Below, one piece after another: positions 15,203 to 22,276 of a DNA stretch of 32,244 bases. The notes below the pieces were generated by a model. It was not told where the DNA came from. It searched no databases and was given only the letters and a program-made list of their open reading frames with translations. The translations under genes were made by a program, and so were the position numbers. Source of the stretch: an uncultured Opitutia bacterium (GTDB taxonomy: Bacteria; Verrucomicrobiota; Verrucomicrobiia; Opitutales; Opitutaceae); NCBI GenBank assembly GCA_903862955.1, contig CAIPAH010000017.1, positions 1 to 32,244 of the forward strand, written 5' to 3'. Each line of letters opens with the position of its first letter. Positions within the stretch are counted from its first letter, which is position 1.

Positions 15203-16338
15203 CGGAGTTCCCATTCGTAGGGGTATTTGGAAAGCATCTTGGGCGCACGGTCGGTGACCTGCACGACATCCTCGATACGGCAGCCGCCGAGGCCGGGATA
15301 GTAGAGCCCAGGCTCAACGGTCACGACGGCGCCCTTTTTCAGCGTCATCGAGACGGTGGGGCTCATCCGCGGCATCTCGTGGACGGCGAGGCCGAGGCCG
15401 TGGCCGGTGCCGTGGAAGTATCCGACGGAGCCGTTCTTCGTATGTTTCGTCTTGTAGCCCGCTTCGATGAACGTGTTGGCGACCTTGGTGTGCACAGCCT
15501 TGCCGTCGACGCCGTCGCGGATCATGCGGATCGCAGCGAGCTGGGCCGCGCGTACGGTGGCGACGAGTTTCCGCTGGGCGTCGTTGGCGCGTCCGCGGAG
15601 GAAGGTGCGGGTCATGTCACCGAAGTAACCGGTCGTCGTCACGCGCGGGAAAATATCGAGAATGATGAGGTCGTGGGGCCGGAGCGGGCCGGAGCCGCGG
15701 TTGTGCGGATCGCAGGCCTGGTCGCCGCCGGCGACGATGGTGTCGAGGGACGTGCCGCCCTCGCGGAGGATGGCGCTCTCGATGGCGAAGCGGAGGATCT
15801 CCGACGTGAGCGGCCGGCCGGCATAGCGAAGCGTGCGGCCCTTCGGCCGCGAGGCGCGGAGGACGGCCTCGGCGGCGGCGAAGCCGACGGAGCTGAGGCG
15901 GTTGCCCTCGCGGATGGCGGCGGCCTCGGCGTCGGACTTGATCTCGCGATCGGGAAACATCGCGCCGTTGGCCGGCTCGAGTTTCACGCCGAGGGCGCGC
16001 AGTTTCAGGAAGAGGGCGACGGGAAAGTCATCGGGGATGCGGAAGCCGCGGATGTGGTAGGCGCGCGCGAGCTCGGCGATGATCTCGGCAGGGCCGACCT
16101 TGCGGCGGGGCCAACGCGCGGCGGCGCGGGCGTGCCAGTCGGCGAGGGGCAGGACGGCGTCGAAGGTGCGGGCCTTCTTGATCCGCCCGAATTCGAGGGC
16201 GTTTTGGAGCGTGATGCGCTTTTTGCCGACCCCGAAGGCGATGAAGGGGTCATGCACGCTGACGCGGCTGAAGTAGAGCTGATCGGAGCTGGTGCCGGTG
16301 TCGGCGTAGAGCAGGGGCGGAAGAGCGGATCGGGCCAC
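15199..16338 (-). CDS. M24 family Xaa-Pro peptidase
   Basis: Pita-bread-fold metallopeptidase of 379 residues (aminopeptidase P/prolidase family). All five metal ligands are visible: Asp in LIILDIFPR, Asp in GYFGDMTRTF, His in GTGHGLGLAVHEMP, Glu in VTVEPGLYYPG and Glu in CRIEDVVQVT. The N-terminal creatinase-like domain covers about the first 150 residues. I chose GTG 16338 (ARSALPPLLYADTG) because longer starts would run into the divergent lipoprotein gene at 16389. It overlaps the heptose kinase gene by 4 bases, so it heads a three-gene unit with rfaE1 and gmhB. No functional link between peptidase and heptose synthesis is known to me. Confidence 0.93.
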   Translation of the reverse strand: MARSALPPLLYADTGTSSDQLYFSRVSVHDPFIAFGVGKKRITLQNALEFGRIKKARTFDAVLPLADWHARAAARWPRRKVGPAEIIAELARAYHIRGFRIPDDFPVALFLKLRALGVKLEPANGAMFPDREIKSDAEAAAIREGNRLSSVGFAAAEAVLRASRPKGRTLRYAGRPLTSEILRFAIESAILREGGTSLDTIVAGGDQACDPHNRGSGPLRPHDLIILDIFPRVTTTGYFGDMTRTFLRGRANDAQRKLVATVRAAQLAAIRMIRDGVDGKAVHTKVANTFIEAGYKTKHTKNGSVGYFHGTGHGLGLAVHEMPRMSPTVSMTLKKGAVVTVEPGLYYPGLGGCRIEDVVQVTDRAPKMLSKYPYEWELR

Positions 16339-16388
16339 GAGGAGAGAGAGGTTGAATTGCGGGGCGGGGAGGATTAGCCAACGAACCT

Positions 16389-16910
16389 GTGAAAAACGCA
16401 AATCTGGTTTCTCTCTGCGGCATGGGGCTGGCGCTGATGTTCGCGGCGCTCGGGTGCGGGTCGAAGGCGCCGGCGACGACCCCGAAGTCGGTGGCGGACT
16501 ATTTTCCGATCAAGGTCGGCGACCGGGTGGTGCGGATGCAGCTCGCGGTGCTGGAGCAGGAACAGGAGCACGGCCTGATGGAGCGTACCGACCTCGCGGC
16601 GGATGCCGGCATGATTTTCATCTACGGGACGACGCAGCGCATGTCGTTCTGGATGCACAACACGCCCACGCCGCTGGACATCGGGTTCTTCTCGGCGGAC
16701 GGCACGCTGGTGGAAATCTACCCGATGCTGCCCTATGACGAGAAAACGGTGTCGTCACGCAGCCAGGACCTGAAGTTCGCGTTGGAGATGAATTTGAACT
16801 GGTATCGCGACAACGGCGTGAAGCCGGGGGCGAAGCTGGACCTCAAGGCGCTGGCGGCGGCGGTGAAAGCGCGCGATTTTGTGCCGCGAAAGCTGGGGTT
16901 GGAGGAGTAG
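16389..16910 (+). CDS. DUF192 family lipoprotein
   Basis: DUF192 protein of 173 residues with a lipoprotein signal: GTG start, hydrophobic segment LCGMGLALMFAA, lipobox ALGC with the lipidated Cys near residue 23. The DUF192 core reads EHGLMERTDLAADAGMIFIY, then MSFWMHNTPTPLDIGFF, then TLVEIYPMLPYD. The role of DUF192 proteins is unknown; the fold is compact and periplasmic, here membrane-anchored. A GGGGAGGA sequence lies about 15 bases upstream of the start. The TAG stop codon belongs to a GTAGCGCAGGCG repeat element that begins one base earlier. Confidence 0.93.
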   Translation: MKNANLVSLCGMGLALMFAALGCGSKAPATTPKSVADYFPIKVGDRVVRMQLAVLEQEQEHGLMERTDLAADAGMIFIYGTTQRMSFWMHNTPTPLDIGFFSADGTLVEIYPMLPYDEKTVSSRSQDLKFALEMNLNWYRDNGVKPGAKLDLKALAAAVKARDFVPRKLGLEE

Positions 16911-17006
16911 CGCAGGCGTTCCGCCTGCTCCGAGGTGGAGCGGCTTGCCCCAAGACGCTGGCAGAAAGCGGACGCAAACCAACGCGTTGGGGACAACGCG
17001 TTCCAC
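16908..17006. repeat. GTAGCGCAGGCG element plus a second inverted repeat
   Basis: AGTAGCGCAGGCGTTCCGCCTGC starts at the DUF192 stop codon; its arms GCAGGCG and CGCCTGC pair. Next, GGTGGAGCGGCTTGCCCCA (from 16934) pairs imperfectly with TGGGGACAACGCGTTCCACC (ending 17006). Together they fill the gap between the converging DUF192 gene and the hypothetical gene at 17034. Confidence 0.7.
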
Positions 17007-17033
17007 CGCGGAGCCCGACAGACGCGCGTCGCC

Positions 17034-17471
17034 TCAGTCCTTCGGGATTTCGTTGTTTGTGCGGAGGACGATCACGGGCTCCTTGGTCTTCACCCAGAGC
17101 TCGGCTTCCTTGTAGTGCTTGGCGGGGACGCTCTCGAAGGCCTCGCCGACGGTCTTGACGGGCAGGAGGCGGCCCTTTTTGGACGCGTTGAAATCGTAGG
17201 CGGCCTTGAAGACGCGGTCGGGCGTCGTGGCCGGGCTGGCGCTCTCGGGGATCTGCAGCACCCAACCGGTGAAATCGACCTTGGGCAGCTTGCCGTCGGG
17301 GTCGGACACGACGATGACGAACTGCTTTTTGACCGGCGGCGGCTTGTCCTCCTCGCCCGGGTCGGGCTGCACCGCCAGGTTCATTTCCTCGATGACGCGC
17401 CGGAGCACGGCGGGGTCGATGTGGTTCTTCTTGAGGATGTCTGCGACTTTGCTGACGTCGATTTTCGGCAT
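17034..17471 (-). CDS. Hypothetical protein, 145 residues
   Basis: I do not recognise a family. The ATG at 17471 gives MPKIDVSKVADILKKNHIDP, a helical start (VADILKKNHIDPAVLRRVIEEM), followed by a Pro-rich hinge (PDPGEEDKPPPVKK) and a beta-rich part starting QFVIVVSDPDGKLPK. The C-terminal part (KEAELWVKTKEPVIVLRTNN) repeats the strand pattern. No signal peptide or membrane segment. It is divergent from the Nudix gene at 17533 across a 61-bp gap that holds a 10-bp tandem repeat, and codon use matches the neighbours, so it is probably a real gene. Confidence 0.7.
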   Translation of the reverse strand: MPKIDVSKVADILKKNHIDPAVLRRVIEEMNLAVQPDPGEEDKPPPVKKQFVIVVSDPDGKLPKVDFTGWVLQIPESASPATTPDRVFKAAYDFNASKKGRLLPVKTVGEAFESVPAKHYKEAELWVKTKEPVIVLRTNNEIPKD

Positions 17472-17490
17472 GGTGTTTTCCGTTGGAGGG

Positions 17491-17520
17491 ACCACGAATG
17501 GACACGAATGAACCCGAATG
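17491..17520. repeat. 10-bp tandem repeat (xxCACGAATG x3) in a divergent promoter gap
   Basis: ACCACGAATG, GACACGAATG and AACCCGAATG follow each other without spacing at 17491, 17501 and 17511. The array lies between the divergent genes at 17471 and 17533, so the promoters of both must overlap or flank it. A related exact two-unit array (ACACGAATCA) lies at 23681-23700. Confidence 0.85.
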
Positions 17521-17532
17521 TAAAGGCAGCGC

Positions 17533-18033
17533 ATGGCTGACGAATACTTCGATGTCGTCAACGCGCGGGACGAAGTGGTGGGCCGGGCGCTGCGCCGGGA
17601 CGTGCACGCCCGAAAATTGTGGCACCGCGCGGTGCACATTCTCGTGTTCGATTCGGCGGGCCGGGTTTTCCTGCAGAAACGCTCGATGCAGAAGGACATG
17701 TCACCCGGGCTATGGGATTCGTCGTGCGCGGGACACGTCGATGCCGGCGAGAACTACGATGCCGCCGCCGTGCGCGAGTTGCATGAGGAGCTGGGCATCC
17801 GCGTGGCGGAGGCTCCCGAGCGCTGGTTGAAGCTGTCGCCGCGGGAGGAGACGGGCTGGGAATTTTGCTGGATGTACCGGCTGCGGCACGATGGACCGCT
17901 GGTGCTGCATCCCGAGGAAATCGAGACCGGCGAATGGCTGGCGCCCGCCGAACTCGACCGGAAGATCGCTGCGCGGCCGGAGGATTATTGCTCGGCTTTC
18001 CGGCTGATCTGGTCGCTGGCAGACCGGAAGTAG
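17533..18033 (+). CDS. Nudix hydrolase, IPP isomerase-like
   Basis: Nudix protein of 166 residues. The Nudix box is GHVDAGENYDAAAVRELHEE followed by LGI, with the full G-x5-E-x7-REx2EExG pattern. The N-terminus (DEYFDVVNARDEVVGRALRR) and WHRAVHILVFDSAGRVFLQK resemble the YfcD/isopentenyl-diphosphate isomerase-like branch, which acts on nucleoside or isoprenoid diphosphates. The Cys/Glu pair needed for true isomerases is not evident, so hydrolase is the safer call. Its TAG stop lies inside the left arm of the palindrome at 18030-18056. Confidence 0.92.
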   Translation: MADEYFDVVNARDEVVGRALRRDVHARKLWHRAVHILVFDSAGRVFLQKRSMQKDMSPGLWDSSCAGHVDAGENYDAAAVRELHEELGIRVAEAPERWLKLSPREETGWEFCWMYRLRHDGPLVLHPEEIETGEWLAPAELDRKIAARPEDYCSAFRLIWSLADRK

Positions 18034-18056
18034 CGCAGGCGACTCGCCTGCGCTAC
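18030..18056. repeat. Palindrome whose two arms carry the stop codons of both flanking genes
   Basis: GTAGCGCAGGCG (18030-18041) and CGCCTGCGCTAC (18045-18056) are perfect reverse complements around a 3-base loop. The TAG at 18031-18033 ends the Nudix gene on the plus strand; the CTA at 18053-18055 is the TAG that ends the converging hypothetical gene on the minus strand. Confidence 0.95.
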
Positions 18057-18400
18057 CGCTGTTCCGTGGCCGGACGGTCCATCGCGGGGTTCTTGGAGCC
18101 GGGCTCGTAGAACGACGGGCCGTTGCCGGTCACGCGGCGGCCGGTGATTTTCCCGGGACCGAGGTTGGCGCTGAGGCGTTTGATTTCCTCAAACTGTTTG
18201 GTGGAAATCAGGCGGCGGGGGACACGCTTTTCGGCCTCGTAGATGAGGCGTTCGCGGTCGTCGTCGTTGGGCGTGTAGGGCACCCAGGAGGAATGGTGTC
18301 CCTGGTGTTTGGTCCACTCGATATTGCCGCCATGCACGACGGCGCTGACCTGAAATTTTCCGTCCTCGTCCTTGTTCCACCAGCCGAACTCGATGCTCAT
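18053..18400 (-). CDS. Hypothetical protein, 115 residues
   Basis: Small protein starting at ATG 18400 with MSIEFGWWNKDEDGKFQVSA, then VVHGGNIEWTKHQGHHSSW, a YTPNDDDRERLIYEAEKRVP segment and a polar, probably disordered tail (KNPAMDRPATEQR). No domain recognised, no signal peptide. It starts 22 bases after the metallophosphoesterase stop on the same strand, so both probably share a transcript. The last residues are encoded by or next to the palindrome at 18030-18056, which supplies the stop codon. Composition fits a real cytoplasmic protein. Confidence 0.75.
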   Translation of the reverse strand: MSIEFGWWNKDEDGKFQVSAVVHGGNIEWTKHQGHHSSWVPYTPNDDDRERLIYEAEKRVPRRLISTKQFEEIKRLSANLGPGKITGRRVTGNGPSFYEPGSKNPAMDRPATEQR

Positions 18401-18422
18401 GGGGAGACCTTGCGGGCAAAGC

Positions 18423-19247
18423 TCACGTGGGCGCCAGCGCAAACTCGGCCACGGTCGGCCCCAGCCGGAATTCGCCGTGGCGGTGGACGGTGCGGCGCAG
18501 CGCAAGGTGATCGGGGCAGAGGTCGACCACGCAGCCGCCGAGGGGCGGACCGAACGAGCCGGTGTTGAGCACGGTGACGCCGTTGGGCTGCCGCCAATAG
18601 CCCGGATGGTGGATGTGCCCGATGATCGCGAAACGCGCCTGCGGACGAAAACGACGGGTCAAAGTCGCCGTTAGGCCGGGTGCGCGGCGCCAGGCGTTGA
18701 GCACGTGGAGGCTGCGCCCGGGCGGCCAGACAGTGTCCTTCAAGAATCCCAGCGTGTATTTCCAGCGGTTGGGCTCGGATTGGTGACGCTGCGGGATGGA
18801 GGCGGCGACGCGACGATAGACGGCGAGAAGCGGATCGAGCTGTTCGCGTTCAGCTGGCGTGAGGGTGGCGAGCTGTTCCGCCAGGCGCTGGCGCACGAGC
18901 GGGGCGTCCTGGCTCCACGGGACAAGGTCGTCGAAAATGATATCGCCGTGCGTCACGAAAACCTGGCCGCCGGCGAGGTCGAGCGCGTGTCGGTTGGAAA
19001 TGTCCGGATCGTGGTTGCCCGTGAGAAAAGTCGTCGGCGGTGCCGAGCGGGCAAAGAATTCGGCCACCTCGCTGCGCAGCGCGGCGGTGGCGCCCGGAGT
19101 GGAGCTGGGACGCGTGTCGAGGGTGTCGCCGTTCAGCACGATTTCATCGGCGCCCGCGAGCAGCGGCGCGATCTCGGCCAGCGTACGGATGCGGCTCCCG
19201 CGGTCGCCGTAGTGCAGGTCGGAAAGGATGCGGATGACGCCGGGCAT
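18423..19247 (-). CDS. Metallophosphoesterase family protein
   Basis: Calcineurin-like phosphoesterase of 274 residues. The five metal-binding blocks are in order: SDLHYGD, LNGDTLDT, LTGNHDPD, VTHGDIIF and IIGHIHHPG. The dinuclear active site is therefore complete. The N-terminus (MPGVIRILSDLHYGD) is tight against the first block, which supports ATG 19247. No signal peptide. Substrate not predictable; a role in phospholipid, nucleotide or phosphoprotein turnover is possible. A small hypothetical gene lies downstream in the same unit. Confidence 0.92.
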   Translation of the reverse strand: MPGVIRILSDLHYGDRGSRIRTLAEIAPLLAGADEIVLNGDTLDTRPSSTPGATAALRSEVAEFFARSAPPTTFLTGNHDPDISNRHALDLAGGQVFVTHGDIIFDDLVPWSQDAPLVRQRLAEQLATLTPAEREQLDPLLAVYRRVAASIPQRHQSEPNRWKYTLGFLKDTVWPPGRSLHVLNAWRRAPGLTATLTRRFRPQARFAIIGHIHHPGYWRQPNGVTVLNTGSFGPPLGGCVVDLCPDHLALRRTVHRHGEFRLGPTVAEFALAPT

Positions 19248-19254
19248 TTGGGTC

Positions 19255-19344
19255 GTGTTATGTGTTAGGTGTTAGGTAACAGCGAGGTCGAGAACTCGTT
19301 TGGTCGGCCAAACGTCATAACACCTAACACTTAACACCTAACAC
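19255..19344. repeat. GTGTTAGGT inverted repeat between divergent genes
   Basis: The left arm, from 19255 (GTGTTATGTGTTAGGTGTTA), and the right arm (AACACCTAACACTTAACACC, ending TAACAC at 19344) are reverse complements with small differences. Each arm is itself a tandem of a unit of about 9 bases, GTGTTAGGT. The loop is about 35 bases. It occupies nearly the whole gap between the metallophosphoesterase and the YhcH-like gene. Confidence 0.85.
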
Positions 19345-19398
19345 GCGCAAAGCGGAATGGCGCTTGCCAGCGTGGCGGTGCCGGCGTGGATTCGCCCC

Positions 19399-19899
19399 AT
19401 GGCTCTCCTCGGTTCCCTCCCCACGCTTCGCGCGCAGGCGGCACATTTGGAAATCTTCGCGGCGGGGTTCAGCTACCTCGACGAGATCCTGCGCGCCGGC
19501 TCACCGGCGGCGCGACGACTCGAGGGCGCGGTGGTAGGAAGCACACAGCGGATTGAGTTGGCGAATGGATCATTTGCGCTGGAGCAGGTTTACCTGGCCA
19601 AGGTGCGTCCCGAGGGTTTTTTCGAGTCGCATCGCCGCTACATCGACGTGCAGGTGGTGGTGGCCGGCGAGGAGATCATGGAGCTGGCCGACGTCGCGCG
19701 GCTGACGGTGCAGAAACCCTACGACGCCGAGCGGGACCTGATCGTCTATGCGGACTTCGCGGCGGCCTCGGTGCTGAAGTTGGGGGCGGGCGAGGCGGCG
19801 ATCTTTTTCCCGGTGGACGGGCACATGCCCTGCCTGCGTCCGGGCGCGACAGCGAACCTCGTGCGCAAGACAGTGATCAAGGTGCCGGTGCCGGTTTGA
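19399..19899 (+). CDS. YhcH/YjgK/YiaL (EbgC-like) family protein
   Basis: DUF386 family protein of 166 residues from ATG 19399; the open frame extends 14 codons upstream. Family signatures are ESHRRYIDVQVVVAGEE and AAIFFPVDGHMPCLRP, which carry the conserved His/Glu and the HxP metal-site residues. Members (YhcH, EbgC) are cupin-like proteins linked to sialic acid or other sugar metabolism, but the exact reaction is unclear. No sugar operon is adjacent. It ends 16 bases before rlmJ and is probably co-transcribed with it. Confidence 0.9.
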   Translation: MALLGSLPTLRAQAAHLEIFAAGFSYLDEILRAGSPAARRLEGAVVGSTQRIELANGSFALEQVYLAKVRPEGFFESHRRYIDVQVVVAGEEIMELADVARLTVQKPYDAERDLIVYADFAAASVLKLGAGEAAIFFPVDGHMPCLRPGATANLVRKTVIKVPVPV

Positions 19900-19915
19900 C
19901 CGGCGGAGTGCGTGA

Positions 19916-20782
19916 ATGAACTACCGCCATCATTTTCACGCGGGCAACTTTGCCGACGTGATGAAGCACGCGCTGCTCGTGCGGCTCATCACAGCGCTGG
20001 GACGGAAGGAAAAGGGCTTCCTCTATCTCGACACGCACGCGGGTCGGGGCAGCTACGATCTGGCGGCGGCCGCGCAAGGCGACTCGCTGGCGCGGGCGCC
20101 GGAGTATCCAAATGGGATTGGCCGGCTCTGGGCGCGAGCGGACCTACCGGCGGAGCTGGCGGACTATGTCGCACTGGTGAAGGCATTCGACCGCGAGCGC
20201 AGCAATGCGGGCGAGGCGCCGAGATTCTATCCGGGATCGCCCTGGATTGCGCGGCGGCTGGCCCGGCCGCAGGACCGGCTGGTGTTGTGCGAAAAGCACC
20301 CGGAGGAATTTGAGCTGCTCGACATCGAGCTCGCGCGGCAGCCGCGCGTGAGCGTGCAGGAGCGCGACGGCTATGGCGCGTTGAAGGCGATGCTGCCGCC
20401 GCCGGAGAAGCGAGCGCTGGTGCTCATGGATCCGCCGTTCGAGGCGCACGACGAATTTGCGCGGATGGTGTCGGCGGTGGGCGCCGGGCTGGCGCGGCTG
20501 CCGGGAGGCGTTTACGCGCTGTGGTATCCGTTGACGGAGCGGGCGCGGGTGGACGCGTTTTTTGACGGCCTGCTGGAGCTGAAGCTGCCGCCGACGCTCT
20601 TCCTGGAGCTGACGGTGGCAGGCGAAGCGTCCGCGCTGAAGATGAAGGGCTGTGGACTGGTGGTGCTCAACCCGCCGTGGCAATTTGACCGCGAGGCCGG
20701 GCCGATGCTGGCCTGGCTCGCGAAAGTGCTGGCGCAGGAAAACGGCGCCGGGTCGCGGTGCCGCTGGCTGGTGCCGGAGTAG
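19916..20782 (+). CDS. rlmJ: 23S rRNA (adenine-N6)-methyltransferase RlmJ
   Basis: RlmJ-type methyltransferase of 288 residues, which modifies the adenine equivalent to A2030 of 23S rRNA using S-adenosylmethionine. The N-terminus MNYRHHFHAGNFADVMKHAL is the family signature. FLYLDTHAGRGSYDL is the SAM loop, and LVLMDPPFEAHDEF carries the DPPF catalytic motif of N6-adenine methyltransferases. VVLNPPW near the C-terminus is also typical. Length is normal. It starts 16 bases after the YhcH-like gene. Confidence 0.96.
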   Translation: MNYRHHFHAGNFADVMKHALLVRLITALGRKEKGFLYLDTHAGRGSYDLAAAAQGDSLARAPEYPNGIGRLWARADLPAELADYVALVKAFDRERSNAGEAPRFYPGSPWIARRLARPQDRLVLCEKHPEEFELLDIELARQPRVSVQERDGYGALKAMLPPPEKRALVLMDPPFEAHDEFARMVSAVGAGLARLPGGVYALWYPLTERARVDAFFDGLLELKLPPTLFLELTVAGEASALKMKGCGLVVLNPPWQFDREAGPMLAWLAKVLAQENGAGSRCRWLVPE

Positions 20783-20783
20783 G

Positions 20784-20975
20784 TCAGCTCGACATCTGGC
20801 CCGACGTGAACGAGTTGAACTCGGTCAGGGGACGGGCCGGCAGGCGGACGACCAGCGGCGGAGCCTTGAACACCGGCCGGTTCCACAACACGTCCTCGCG
20901 CGTGATCTTCCGGATGATGGCCGGAGGATTCTCGCGCTCGGCGGCTGGGCGAAGCGGTGGCGGTGGGAGGTTCAT
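20784..20975 (-). CDS. Small hypothetical protein, 63 residues
   Basis: Open frame from ATG 20975 to a TGA just after the rlmJ stop on the other strand. It encodes MNLPPPPLRPAAERENPP, then IIRKITREDVLWNRPVFKAP, and a polar C-terminus ending SGQMSS. Third codon positions are strongly G/C and the amino-acid use is ordinary, which supports a real gene. No family recognised. No good Shine-Dalgarno, as for most genes here. Confidence 0.5.
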   Translation of the reverse strand: MNLPPPPLRPAAERENPPAIIRKITREDVLWNRPVFKAPPLVVRLPARPLTEFNSFTSGQMSS

Positions 20976-21024
20976 GACGGCCTAGTTGACCTTATCTTCG
21001 GAACGAGGTGCCAAAGAATTTAGT

Positions 21025-21047
21025 TAAAAAACGGTTTGGTTGCAAAC
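21025..21047 (-). terminator. Weak terminator downstream of the Hsp20 gene
   Basis: On the minus strand, GTTTG-CAAC-CAAAC is followed by CGTTTTTTAA, a 5-bp stem with a T tract, about 28 bases after the Hsp20 stop codon. The stem is short and AT-containing, so termination may be partial. Confidence 0.45.
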
Positions 21048-21074
21048 GACGCGTGGATCAGGGGAAACCCGACC

Positions 21075-21476
21075 TCACGCGACGTGGCGCACGCGGAGGC
21101 TGTCCTCGACGGGCAGGCGCTTGGGCAACGTGACGAGCAGCACGCCGTTGTGGATCTCGGCCTGCAGCGCGGCGTAGTCCACGCCGTGGCCGAGCCGCAG
21201 CCGCAGCTGGTAGTCGCGCTGGGCGGACTCGAGGTGGAGGGCCTGCCAGTTGACGCGCACGAAGTGGGCCTTCCGCGCCGTGATGACGATGTCGGGGGCG
21301 CGGGCTTCGATCTCCACGCCGGCGGCTTCGACTCCCGGCACAAAGACGGTGAGCTTCACGGCGTCGCGCTGGTCCTGGCAGTCATAGGTCGGCTTGCGGA
21401 GGTGGGCTGGATTGGCCGGGACTTCCGGGGACAGTGAACCGCGGGCGGGACTGAGGGGGTGGATGATCGTGTGCAT
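21075..21476 (-). CDS. Hsp20/alpha-crystallin family small heat-shock protein
   Basis: Small heat-shock protein of 133 residues. The alpha-crystallin domain spans about residues 38-122: VKLTVFVPGVEAAGVEIEAR, then IVITARK, LRLRLGHGVDYAALQAEIHN and GVLLVTLPKR, the last being the usual end of the domain. The N-terminal arm is short and Pro-rich (SPARGSLSPEVPANP), and the C-terminal tail is brief (RVRHVA) without a clear I-x-I motif. It should act as an ATP-independent holdase in the cytoplasm. No CIRCE element is visible upstream. A weak terminator follows. Confidence 0.88.
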   Translation of the reverse strand: MHTIIHPLSPARGSLSPEVPANPAHLRKPTYDCQDQRDAVKLTVFVPGVEAAGVEIEARAPDIVITARKAHFVRVNWQALHLESAQRDYQLRLRLGHGVDYAALQAEIHNGVLLVTLPKRLPVEDSLRVRHVA

Positions 21477-21561
21477 GGGAGAAAATGGAGGTGCGAACCT
21501 CGGGGCTTGGGGCCGCCGGGCTTCAGGATTTTCTAAACTTTATTCCGTTAGGACGGAGGGT

Positions 21562-21705
21562 TTAGGCCTGGAAGCCCGAGCCGGTCTGGTGTTTGCCCCA
21601 ATTAAGGACGACGACCGGCTGCATCTGGCCGCGGCAAATGGAAACGACGGCCTTCGTGAACGAAGCGCCGGCGATGCCGCGGAGATGTTTTTGCTGAACG
21701 GTCAT
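21562..21705 (-). CDS. Possible small protein, 47 residues
   Basis: In the 364-base gap between Hsp20 and the MazG-like gene, ATG 21705 opens a frame reading MTVQQKHLRGIAGASFTKAV, then VSICRGQMQPVVVLNWGKHQ and TGSGFQA. Third positions are mostly G/C, as in the surrounding genes, and no other frame in the gap looks coding. No family recognised. Downstream on the minus strand is a short hairpin (CCGTCCTAACGG). The rest of the gap (21706-21841) shows nothing I can name. Confidence 0.4.
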   Translation of the reverse strand: MTVQQKHLRGIAGASFTKAVVSICRGQMQPVVVLNWGKHQTGSGFQA

Positions 21706-21841
21706 TGGGACAGGCGAAGACCATGCACATAGCAGGTCGCGGGCCAAGTATTTATTTTCGGATGACGCGTTAAGACGAGGTTACGCCCCTCCGGCGGCAG
21801 GAAGAAGTTGTCGCCCGGGCGGACCCAACTACGGTGTGGGC

Positions 21842-22219
21842 ATGAAGCCTTTGACCGACACGACCGCGACCGTGGCCGAACTGAAGTCCCGCGTGCTGGC
21901 GTTTGCCCGGGAGCGGGACTGGGAGCAGTTCCACGCGCCGAAGAACCTCAGCATGGCGCTCGCCGCCGAGGCGGGGGAACTGATGGAGCATTTCCTCTGG
22001 GCGACGCCAGAGGCCTCGCAGGCCGTGGCGGCGGACCCGGTGAAGCGCGCGAAGATTGCCGAGGAACTCGCCGACGTGATCATCTATGCGCTGGAGTTCG
22101 CCAACGCGACGAAGCTCGACGTCGCCGCGTCCATCGAGGCCAAGATGGCGGCGAACGCGAAAAAATATCCGGTCGAAAAGTCCCGCGGCCGGTCGGACAA
22201 ATACACCGAGCTGAAATAA
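21842..22219 (+). CDS. MazG-like nucleotide pyrophosphohydrolase (RS21-C6 type)
   Basis: All-alpha NTP pyrophosphohydrolase of 125 residues. The metal-binding motifs are EAGELMEHF and EELADVIIYALEF, matching the ExxE...ExxD pattern of the MazG/dCTPase (RS21-C6) group. Such enzymes hydrolyse non-canonical or excess dNTPs and act as housecleaning enzymes in the cytoplasm. ATG 21842 is chosen over a GTG two codons earlier. The last residues (SRGRSDKYTEL) match the usual C-terminal KY motif. It converges on the DUF5069 gene, whose terminator overlaps its stop region. Confidence 0.92.
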   Translation: MKPLTDTTATVAELKSRVLAFARERDWEQFHAPKNLSMALAAEAGELMEHFLWATPEASQAVAADPVKRAKIAEELADVIIYALEFANATKLDVAASIEAKMAANAKKYPVEKSRGRSDKYTELK

Positions 22220-22246
22220 AAACGCGGAGTCGGTGAAGGCTCCGCG
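22214..22246 (-). terminator. Rho-independent terminator of the DUF5069 gene
   Basis: Minus-strand CGCGGAG (22246-22240) pairs with CTCCGCG (22229-22223), followed by TTTTTATTT. It sits 31 bases after the DUF5069 stop codon and overlaps the end of the converging MazG-like gene. Confidence 0.75.
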
Positions 22247-22276
22247 CGAGATCCTGGCGGATGAACGGGGGCCGGT

